Origin: Diacronema lutheri
Lineage: Eukaryota > Haptophyta > Pavlovophyceae > Pavlovales > Pavlovaceae
DNA length: 64,000 bases
Direction: 5' to 3'
Assembly (NCBI GenBank): GCA_019448385.1
Contig: JAGTXO010000002.1
Location: forward strand, 1,178,001 to 1,242,000
The position numbers and the translations under genes are program-made. The notes under the pieces were generated by a model. That model was given only the letters and a program-made list of their open reading frames with translations, was not told where the DNA came from and did not search any database. This document shows positions 40,401 to 47,251 of the stretch, one piece after another (position 1 is the first letter of the stretch; each line of letters starts with the position of its first letter).

Positions 40401-42523
40401 ATGGTTCGGCGGCGGACGGCGCCGCGGCAGGTAATGAGGTGATAGCGTTCGGCCGGCAACCGGCCGCGTCGCGCCGCTCGAGTCTCATCGCGATTGTCAA
40501 GCGCGCGAACACTGTCGTCAAGCGCGTGAGCAGCAGCAGCCGGACGGACGACGCCGCCAACGTGGAGGCCCCAACCGCGCCGTGCCGGGAGAGCAGCAAG
40601 AGCATGGCGGTGCGGGCGACGGGCGTGAGCAGGGCGGCGACGCTCCTGCTCGGCCTACGCACGATGCGCACATCGGCCGAGGAGGCGCGCGACCTCATGC
40701 CAAAAGTGTCGTTCGAGTCGCTCGCTGACGCAACGGCCCGCGAGGGCGCGTCGGCGGCCGGGCACGCGCTGTCGAGCTGCACCAAAGGGGCCTACTCGGG
40801 CGACGACATGTGCAGCAGCGAGGGCGGCGGCGGCGGCTCGTTCAATTGGGGCGCCGCCGCGCGTCGAAAGGATGCGCCGCAGCCGCAGCCGCACTCGAAC
40901 GGCAAGGCCAGCCTGCTCTCCGTGGCCGCGTCGGCGTCGCTCGGCGCTGCGCGCGCCCTGTCGCCGTCCAAGCGTCGCCGCGCCCAATGGGGCGTGGCCG
41001 CGACGATGGCCGACGGCGCGGCGGCGGCAGCCGGCGCTAGCGACATGGCGCATACGCCCGACGGTCACGCGCCTTTCGCCGCGGCGGCAGACGCCGATCT
41101 CGCGTCGCCGGACACGCGACGGCCGTCGTATCGCGTGTCGAGCAACGGCCGCCACTCGCTCGAAATCTTGACATCAAGCGCGTCCTTCCACATGCTGGTG
41201 GCGAGCGCGGCGGCGCAGGGCGGCGCGGGCTCCGCGCGGACCTACCGCAGCTCGTGCTGCGAACCCCCTTCCTCGCCGACCGTCGTCGGCGCGCTCGGCA
41301 CGCCCACATCGCGGCGGTTTCGCCCATCCGAACGGTCCGCCTCGTCACGCAGCGCGCCGACCCGGTACAACGTCGCGACGGCAGTGGCGACGCAGGCGCA
41401 GCCGCTCGTCGCGCACGTGAGCCTCGTCGACTACTACGTCGTCCACTCGTGGCACGACGACCCGAAGGCGAAGCAGCGCGCGCTCCGCCGCTGGCTGCAC
41501 ACGCTCGGCCTCCGCATGGCCGACTCGGAGCGCGCCCCTTTCGAGCCCGCCAACGTCAGCGCGGCGGGCGGCGCGCCTGCGGGCGCGCATGGCAACGCGC
41601 TTGACGGTGAAAGCCAGTGCGGGCCGCTGCGGCGCGCGCGCACCGCCGTCCAGATGATCGTCGCCGTACCGGACGACGAGCGCGACGAGCACGACGAGCG
41701 CGCGTCGCACGAGCTGCCGCAACAGCGGCACAGGCCCGTCACGATCTGGCTCGACGCCGCGTGCGCCGATCCAACGCTCACGCCGTCGCAGCAGCTCGCG
41801 CACATGCCCATCTACCTCTCGCGCTCGCGCAAGCTCCTCCTCCTCGCTGGGCCAACCCTCGTCGACCGACTCTGGTGCGTGATGGAACTCTACGCGTGGC
41901 GTGCGGTCGGCGGCCGCCTCGACGACGTCGTTGTCGCGCCGGTGGCGAACGAGCTGCGGGACGCGCACCGGCTCCTCGCGTCGTTCGACGCGTTCCACGT
42001 CATGTACGCCAAGGCGACGCGCCAGGACGACGCGCGGCGCATCATCCACGCCGTCGAGCTCGCGACGGTCTCGCGCTTCAACGACGTCGTCAGAGAGTAC
42101 CTGCCGCTCGTCGCCGCGGAGGTGCGGAGGCTCGTCGACGAGATGACCGCGGCCGACGCGCTCGCCGCAGAAGAAGCCCTCACGCTCGCGCGCCTCGCCA
42201 CCGACGGCTCGAGCACACCGAGGCGCACCGACGGCGCCGGCGCGTGCGGCAAGGGCAGCGTCGCCATTGCTGACGGCAAGGCGACGCGCGACTTTCGTGC
42301 GCGGCGCACGACCGAGGCGCGCCGGCCGTCAGGGCGCGGCGGGCTCTTCGGCGCGTCGGGCGTCGGCCGGCTGATGCGCTCGCCGTCCGTGACGCGCAAC
42401 GTTGAGCACGTGTTTGGCGGCACGTGCTCGCGCGGCAGCTTGCCGGCAAGCCTGCGCGACGAGGGCAAGGAGGAGAAGGTGACCGAGGCCGTGTTGTACT
42501 CCAGGCGCTCGGACAGGCGCTAA
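37460..42523 (+). CDS. nucleoside-hydrolase/6-TM/TIR-like fusion protein with intact active-site signatures
   Basis: Exons 37460-38328 and 38479-42523 give about 1,637 residues; the 150-bp intron (GTGCGCG...GCGCCAG) keeps frame and removes a segment absent from the paralog. Residues about 13-290 resemble IU nucleoside hydrolases: DPGPDPDDVKAIL (Ca-binding Asp loop), VPVGVGSE, LTIVCISSLRDLADVI and VNNGFDMDGAAAVYAF with GLPMSVVSRFAVP. Low-complexity sequence leads to about six hydrophobic segments (about 575-830), for example FSVPVMATASCVLITAFLAN and IYYACVIVGLGVTVAWAC. A long disordered Ser/Gly-rich region follows. The C-terminal domain (about 1270-1500) has YYVVHSWHDD, TIWLDAACADP, LLLLAGPTLVDRLWCVMEL and a closing helical part. 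The WCxxEL motif is where TIR NADases carry the catalytic Glu. Nucleosidase and NADase activities are inference. It is divergent from the kinase and convergent with a small membrane-protein gene 24 bp downstream. Confidence 0.75.
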   Translation: MRRLMTGAQRPALNVVLIADPGPDPDDVKAILVLAILHRMGTLSIRGIVANGGAQAAARARLARCILDALGLQAVPVGVGSEGKEYAPQPHEYRIVGYDDVAAERLLDGRALILAALRDAAPKSLTIVCISSLRDLADVISAKPELVQAKVAEIAIQAGLERSVDGRSWGADSSVNNGFDMDGAAAVYAFCFERGLPMSVVSRFAVPMLPMQLAKSFAETTDCPVMSYLAGAQSLGLEGLWAKLCAGKLPARCSKQWYFETFCGVDAAEFAAKGHALLDGDANIREHLNGCANAGCCCLLAPRARHRAGGPCRRVAIADACSCAPLPPATHAHSAPARASFVKPYDVVALMTILPLTRNAFPPCYVQPAAGGVHRLYLQPEHTIAVQHVLKLLRETYHEVALATMATGFARGGAGARTGAHGGPARTPAHRVATIGLKGGLTTSRTSKPAARGSRSALRISRGCFASGRTSRVHADNGAPVPAAGGSDEDFQIAPQDLSPRDRAGADALDRGGGGAFAHIARSTASSPSLGSRLAVLAGRLSGSTLNARREQGTSADGSRGCAALRTPQRGEGGGVSGRGDGDSSTAAVTAAADLRDEGVEGALRRKRVLATLRLALEEARVTHVRFSVPVMATASCVLITAFLANALDAEFTARQLRIPPAALTDQPGAQADAFAARACLWACLVAIAAPIVLLATHPMHLARTRAVTLVILVAGVLGIAQHAYRLAEVEALARGEQLDVWRVADSRAQRTAAFAGADATPAQLHTLKVAREIYYACVIVGLGVTVAWACVVGARSRQLPWRLVAVSWRVVGACFFTLGMARLGRILAWAALDLASTAERTAFRLAADSIAAVVQATVGSTMLCVSAQSCMLLLSRCVQQRAGAFAALAPLITSTEGKQAPMEHVAEAEASLRALTLTPAASVMISSDEWGVFTALHAAAARLGDSEAVALKGGRGAGGGGAGGGGAGGGGAAANGSAANGSAADGAAAGNEVIAFGRQPAASRRSSLIAIVKRANTVVKRVSSSSRTDDAANVEAPTAPCRESSKSMAVRATGVSRAATLLLGLRTMRTSAEEARDLMPKVSFESLADATAREGASAAGHALSSCTKGAYSGDDMCSSEGGGGGSFNWGAAARRKDAPQPQPHSNGKASLLSVAASASLGAARALSPSKRRRAQWGVAATMADGAAAAAGASDMAHTPDGHAPFAAAADADLASPDTRRPSYRVSSNGRHSLEILTSSASFHMLVASAAAQGGAGSARTYRSSCCEPPSSPTVVGALGTPTSRRFRPSERSASSRSAPTRYNVATAVATQAQPLVAHVSLVDYYVVHSWHDDPKAKQRALRRWLHTLGLRMADSERAPFEPANVSAAGGAPAGAHGNALDGESQCGPLRRARTAVQMIVAVPDDERDEHDERASHELPQQRHRPVTIWLDAACADPTLTPSQQLAHMPIYLSRSRKLLLLAGPTLVDRLWCVMELYAWRAVGGRLDDVVVAPVANELRDAHRLLASFDAFHVMYAKATRQDDARRIIHAVELATVSRFNDVVREYLPLVAAEVRRLVDEMTAADALAAEEALTLARLATDGSSTPRRTDGAGACGKGSVAIADGKATRDFRARRTTEARRPSGRGGLFGASGVGRLMRSPSVTRNVEHVFGGTCSRGSLPASLRDEGKEEKVTEAVLYSRRSDRR

Positions 42524-42547
42524 GACAAGCGCGAGTCTTTGCGCGGC

Positions 42548-43144
42548 CTAGAACTGCATCGTCGGATGCGACTGCGCGGCCTGGACGTAGAGCTCGTCAA
42601 AGCTGCGCGTGAGCTTCGCCGCCTCCCTCTTGCGCGAATTCACGATGCTCGTGATCACGTGCACGTGCGCGGCCACGTGTAGCGCGCCGGCAACACAGAG
42701 CGCCACGCCGTCCGCGGAGATGGTCGAGCCGGGCACGATCGGGCCGGCAGCGCCCTCGGGCGCATGGGTCGCGGCGACGGCAAGCGCGATCGTGAGCACC
42801 GCAACGCCGATCGAATTGAACACGTAGCCATCGGCGATGGTGGTGCGCGCAGCCATCGGGATGAGCATCGCGAGCGTGTAAACGAGCGCGACGAATTTTA
42901 GGATGACGGTGAGGACGAGGTTGACGCGCTCAAACGCGTCCTGCGCGGTGAAAATTGCGAACTGCAGCGCGTTGAGAATAGGCATGGGGTCGCGCTTCAG
43001 CTGCACCTGGCATACGCGCGTCTGGCCCTTGGCGACAAAGTTGACGGGCGCATCGTCCAGCCGCCATGTCGCCGCGTTGTTGACGTGCCCTGACGGGGCG
43101 GCCGGCACGTCCGCCTTGGGCAAGGCTTTTGCGGTCAAGTCCAT
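42548..43144 (-). CDS. small membrane protein convergent with the second nucleoside-hydrolase/TIR-like gene
   Basis: 198 residues from the ATG at 43144; a longer frame to 43291 lacks support. A polar N-terminal domain (WRLDDAPVNFVAKGQTRVCQ) and a basic/Pro segment (QLKRDPMPILNAL) come first. About four hydrophobic helices follow (VILKFVALVYTLAMLIPM, FNSIGVAVLTIALAVAAT, ADGVALCVAGALHVAAHVHV), then a short charged tail. The family is not recognised. The order of parts (polar domain, basic-Pro motif, Asp/Asn helix, a helix with KFVALVYT) is reminiscent of the gene at 29357-29836, which occupies the same position beside the paralogous partner. Confidence 0.6.
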   Translation of the reverse strand: MDLTAKALPKADVPAAPSGHVNNAATWRLDDAPVNFVAKGQTRVCQVQLKRDPMPILNALQFAIFTAQDAFERVNLVLTVILKFVALVYTLAMLIPMAARTTIADGYVFNSIGVAVLTIALAVAATHAPEGAAGPIVPGSTISADGVALCVAGALHVAAHVHVITSIVNSRKREAAKLTRSFDELYVQAAQSHPTMQF

Positions 43145-43477
43145 GCAGCTATGCGTGCGGATGTCGGCTGCAGAGATGCACGGCTCGACGCACGCGCGCC
43201 GGTGCGCGCCCAAAGGACCAGAATTGCAGAGATGCACGAAAGTATTCCCTTCCCATATTGCCATATCCATTAATATTATGGATACCCCCATACTGGCGCG
43301 ACACGTGATACCATGCCGTCCTCACGATCTCAGACTGCACGTTCAAATATATTATGGGTACTGGAACTTTCCGCGCTTTTTCATGGCGCCCATCATCATC
43401 GTACGAGGCGTCCTGTCGGTGGTACGCAGGGGGCAATGTCTCCTCCGCGCCATCGAGCGTGGGCTCCTCGCCTTCGT
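43145..43477. other. AT-rich intergenic island
   Basis: 43245-43385 is strikingly AT-rich for this window. It holds ATTAATATTATGGATACC and, about 75 bp on, a similar ATATATTATGGGTACTGG, which form an imperfect direct repeat. It may be the promoter of the small membrane-protein gene or of the now broken methyltransferase gene. No coding sequence is supported. Confidence 0.45.
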
Positions 43478-44154
43478 GGCCTACCATGAGACGGCGGCGG
43501 TCTTGCGCCGCGCCGTGTGGTTTGACGGCCATGCGCAGCCCATCGAGAGCTCGGCGATGAACACGATGGACGAGGACGCGGCCGCGTGGCACGGTGCAAA
43601 CACGTACGCGTATCGCGACGTGTCCGCTACGCTCGCGTTCCCAGACGTGATGGATGCGGCGGAGGGCATCGCGAGCGCCACCGAGCTGTACAGCATGGGC
43701 TGCATTGCGCCCAAGGCCGTCGGTGCTCGACTTGGGCAGCGGCAAGTTCTGCCGGTCGGGCGTGGCTGCGCGCGCAGGACGCCACCATCATCGTGCACGG
43801 CGCCGATCCGTACAATTTGCCCGCGGAGGTCAACGCAGCATCGTAGCGCGCTATCGAGGCGGCGGGTGGCGCGGACGTCGTGCTCTCCGCGTCGGTCGTC
43901 AATGTCGTGCCAACGCTGAGCGCCCGGATGCAGCACTTGCGTGGCGAGCGCTCAAGCCAAACGGCCGCGCCTACTTCTTCGTCTGGGCGGGCGACTGGCC
44001 ACTGCGTGGCACTGGTCGCGCCGTCGCCGACGTTGTGCGCGGTGCATTTCAGGCCAACTCGTGGGCCTCCGATTTTGTCGACGAAGTCGCATCTGTCTTT
44101 GGGCGCGACGAGTGCTTTGCGGACAACAATCGGAATTTCGTGTGCGCGCCCTAG
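43478..44154 (+). pseudogene. broken class I SAM-dependent methyltransferase
   Basis: Segments in different plus-strand frames line up as a methyltransferase: AYHETAAVLRRAVWFDGHAQ and NTYAYRDVSATLAFPDV, then motif I VLDLGSGKFC, DATIIVHGADPYNLPAEV, then GGADVVLSASVVNVVPT, and finally ALKPNGRAYFFVWAGDWPLRGTGR and a tail ending NFVCAP. Frame shifts occur near 43725, 43770 and 43940, and an in-frame TAG lies at 43846. None has intron-like borders, so it is either a pseudogene or carries sequence errors. The substrate cannot be told. The upstream limit is uncertain. Confidence 0.7.
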
Positions 44155-44181
44155 CCCGCGCGCGCGACCTGATGCCCGTCG

Positions 44182-45594
44182 TCATTGAAGGAACACGGCC
44201 TCCTGCGCGCGTATGTAGGCGCGTAGCGCCTCGATCTGCGCCGCACGCGCGCGCAGCGCGTGCCGCACCTGCGCGCCGCCCACCCCGATGCGCGTCTGCT
44301 TGCGCTCCGCCGCGTCCTCGCGCGGCGAAAGCCACTGCCACTGCGGCGGCAGTGGCGCGCCAGCCTCGTCGTCCGCGTCGCGCTGCCGCTGCACAGCGTG
44401 TTCGTGGCGCGTGACCTGCTCGTCGAGCGACTCGCGCAAAATGGCGAGCAGCTCGCGCGGTGACGAGAGCAACGCGTTCCTGCTCAGCGGGTTCGTGCGC
44501 GACGCGCGCCGCAGCGCCAGGACAGTTGACTGCACGTCGGCGGGCAGGTCGGCGAACAGCGACGGCTCGCGCGTTGCGGCCTCGTGATGCACCATGTGCT
44601 CGACGCATTTCCCGGCGAGCCCATCGTCGTGCAGCGCGGCGCCCACCTGGTAGAGCGATGCCGCATTGGCGTTGTCCACGGCCGAGCGCATGAGTTCGAG
44701 CGCGCGCGAGCGCAGCGGCTCGAGGAGCAGCTGGTCGGCGAGCCGTGCGGCGGGCACGATGAGCTCGGGCGTGAGCAGCGGCGACGCGTCGTCGAGGTGG
44801 CCAGTGTACAGGTAGTCGAGCAGCGGGCGCATCACGCCAGGCACCGCGTCCTCGAAGTCGATGAGTACGTCGCTAGCGCGCCCGTTGCGCTCGGCGTGCG
44901 CGAAAGCTGCGAGAAACCATCCCGAGCGAAATGCGAGCACGCAGCGATGGACGTGGTGGCACGCGCCATGGGCGGTGCGCACGCGCGCATCGGCATTGGC
45001 AAGGCCACTGTCACTCTGCGCGCCTTGCGCGCCGGCCGCGTCAGCCGCGAGTTGAAGCAGGTGCGTGCGCACCGCCGCGCTGCCCGCCCACGCGGCGTCG
45101 GCGTCGGCGTCGCTGCCGTCGAGCGCGGCGCGAGCGTCGGGCGGCGCGCACCCGTACAGCGCGCGGACGCGCGCGAGCACACTCGGTGCATCTTCGTCCA
45201 TCGCGAGCCGCCACGAGCCACCGCCCGAATCCGGCGCGAACGCGAGCCGCGAGGCGAGCGCCGCGTCGCGGACGAGGATCGCGCGGTGCGCGGCGATCGG
45301 CGCCGCGCCGCACGCCGGGACGAGGAACGTGTCGGCAAAATAGTTGGCGGCGTCACGGAGCAGGCCATCAAGGCAGCTGCCCGGCGGCGGCGGCGGCGCG
45401 CGCTCGCACACCGCAGCCGCGCTGCTCGACTCGATCAGGTGGAGGTCCGGATCGAGGATGATCACGTCGCGGCCGCCGTGGTAGGTGATCGCCAGCAGCG
45501 CCGGCGGTTCGGGCACGGCCGCGGCCGCGTGCCCCTCCCAATCAGGCGGCGCGATCAGCGCATCGTCGTCGTCGCTCCCGCTCTCCTGGTGCAT
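44182..45594 (-). CDS. double BTB/POZ-domain protein
   Basis: 470 residues from the ATG at 45594; the frame is open farther but without ATG. After an acidic start (SGSDDDDAL), residues about 60-150 form a divergent first BTB-like domain (DTFLVPACGAAPIAAHRAIL). Residues about 200-285 form a second BTB domain (HRCVLAFRSGWFLAAFAHAE, VMRPLLDYLYTGHL), followed by a BACK-like helical region (LLEPLRSRALELMRSAV). A C-terminal coiled coil (ESLDEQVTRHEHAVQRQRD, AQIEALRAYIRAQE) ends it. BTB proteins of this layout often act as substrate adaptors for CUL3 ubiquitin ligases; that role is inferred from family only. Confidence 0.78.
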   Translation of the reverse strand: MHQESGSDDDDALIAPPDWEGHAAAAVPEPPALLAITYHGGRDVIILDPDLHLIESSSAAAVCERAPPPPPGSCLDGLLRDAANYFADTFLVPACGAAPIAAHRAILVRDAALASRLAFAPDSGGGSWRLAMDEDAPSVLARVRALYGCAPPDARAALDGSDADADAAWAGSAAVRTHLLQLAADAAGAQGAQSDSGLANADARVRTAHGACHHVHRCVLAFRSGWFLAAFAHAERNGRASDVLIDFEDAVPGVMRPLLDYLYTGHLDDASPLLTPELIVPAARLADQLLLEPLRSRALELMRSAVDNANAASLYQVGAALHDDGLAGKCVEHMVHHEAATREPSLFADLPADVQSTVLALRRASRTNPLSRNALLSSPRELLAILRESLDEQVTRHEHAVQRQRDADDEAGAPLPPQWQWLSPREDAAERKQTRIGVGGAQVRHALRARAAQIEALRAYIRAQEAVFLQ

Positions 45595-45757
45595 CCGCGC
45601 CCGCAGCACCGCGAGCACCGCGCCGGGGTGTTGCGCCAGGAAAGGTGGGCAGACTTGCGACTTGGTCCCAGTTTCCTTCTATTTCAGTGAGTGCATTGAA
45701 TAGGGCGTCTTTTGTGTTCGGGTCGAGCGGGCGAATTCTCGCGGCGTCCGCCCTCCA

Positions 45758-47050
45758 ATGCTCCTCGGGTTGTTGCTGCTCGCGCCGTCGGCGCCGACGG
45801 CCGGCGAGTACGGCGTGCCATCGCTGCGCGTCCCCCTCGAGCGGCAGGCGAGCGTACGCCAGCTTGCACTCGAGCAGGAGCTCGCTGCGCGCGCTGGCGC
45901 GCACGGCGAGTGCAGCGCGTCCGACGAGCGGTGCGTCGCGGCGTGCCACTTTGGCGGTGCGGACGAGACGCAGGTCGCGCGGTGCATCGCGGCGAGCTGC
46001 GGCCCGGCAACGCTCGTCGGCGACCTGTCCGTGCACCTGCGCCCGCCCGCAATCTTCCGCTTCCCGCACTCAGTCGTCATCTCCGACTACCAAAACGCGC
46101 AGTACTACGGCACGATCGGGCTCGGCACGCCGCCAAAGGCGTTCAAGGTGATCTTCGACACGGGTTCGTCCAACTTGTGGGTGCCGAACACGGAGTGCGG
46201 GCTTGCGTGCCTGCTCAAGTCTAAGTACTCCGCCTCGCGCTCGCAGAGCTACGCCAAGAACGGCACCAAGTTTGCCATCATGTACGGCTCGGGGCCGGTC
46301 TCTGGCCACCTTTCGTACGACACGGTCTCGATCGCGGGTCTGCAGGCGAAGCACCAGGAGTTCGCGGAGGTGGACACAGTCACTGGGCTCGGGCTGGCGT
46401 ACGGCATTGGCCGCTTCGACGGCATCCTCGGCATGGCCTTCCCGTCCATCTCCGTCGACGGCATCTCGCCCGTCATCCAGACGCTCGTCGCGCAGGGGCA
46501 GCTCCGCTCGGCCGTGTTCGCCTTTTACCTGGGGAACAATGCGCCGGGTGAGCTGACGCTCGGCGGCGTGGACGCGGCGCACTACACGGGCGCGCTCCAC
46601 TACGTGCCCGTCACCTCCGACACCTACTGGGAGACCACGCTCCACTCGGTCTCGTTTGGTGACATGTCGTCGTCCCACCTGGCGAACGCGATCCTCGACA
46701 CGGGCACATCCGTGCTCGCCGGGCCGAGCAAGGCGATCGCGGCGATCGCCGAGCGAGCAGGTGCGGTGCCGATCCTCGGCACGGGCGAGTACATGATCGA
46801 CTGTGAGCGCGTGCCCAAACTGCCCAACCTGCAGCTCACGCTGAGCGGTGCGACGTTCACGCTGAGCGGGCATGAGTACGTCGTCAAGACGAGCGCGTTC
46901 GGGCAGGAGGCGTGCCTGTTTGGCTTCCTCGGGATCGACGTGCCGCCGCCGCGCGGGCCGCTGTGGATCCTCGGCGACGTCTTCTTGCGCAAGTACTTCA
47001 CCGTTTTCGACGTTGAGAAGAATCGCATGGGCTTTGCGCTTGCCGCGTGA
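45758..47050 (+). CDS. pepsin/cathepsin D-like aspartic protease
   Basis: 430 residues in one exon with a signal peptide (MLLGLLLLAPSAPTAG). The propeptide is unusual, holding a Cys-rich stretch with GECSASDERCVAAC and CIAASCG. The mature enzyme begins near YYGTIGLGTPPKAF and has both catalytic motifs, FDTGSSNLWVP (about residue 132) and ILDTGTSVLAGP (about 311). It also has the flap Tyr in MYGSGPVSG and the C-terminal WILGDVFLRKYFTVFD. No plant-specific insert is present, so it resembles vacuolar or lysosomal cathepsin D. It is divergent from the BTB gene by 163 bp. Confidence 0.92.
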   Translation: MLLGLLLLAPSAPTAGEYGVPSLRVPLERQASVRQLALEQELAARAGAHGECSASDERCVAACHFGGADETQVARCIAASCGPATLVGDLSVHLRPPAIFRFPHSVVISDYQNAQYYGTIGLGTPPKAFKVIFDTGSSNLWVPNTECGLACLLKSKYSASRSQSYAKNGTKFAIMYGSGPVSGHLSYDTVSIAGLQAKHQEFAEVDTVTGLGLAYGIGRFDGILGMAFPSISVDGISPVIQTLVAQGQLRSAVFAFYLGNNAPGELTLGGVDAAHYTGALHYVPVTSDTYWETTLHSVSFGDMSSSHLANAILDTGTSVLAGPSKAIAAIAERAGAVPILGTGEYMIDCERVPKLPNLQLTLSGATFTLSGHEYVVKTSAFGQEACLFGFLGIDVPPPRGPLWILGDVFLRKYFTVFDVEKNRMGFALAA

Positions 47051-47251
47051 GGCGGGCGATCCAGTCCGCCGCGTTTTGGTGTCGATGTTTTGTACGCCCG
47101 CCCTCACCGCTCCGCCTCGACTCCTCGACAGTCAGCTCGAGCCGATGATGGGCCGCCCAAGCAGGTTTCCTGGCTTTTGCGCGCGCTCCTGTTCTGCACT
47201 GTCCTCCCGGCAGCTGAGTGACAGATCGCACGTTCACGGTGCAAGCGCCGG

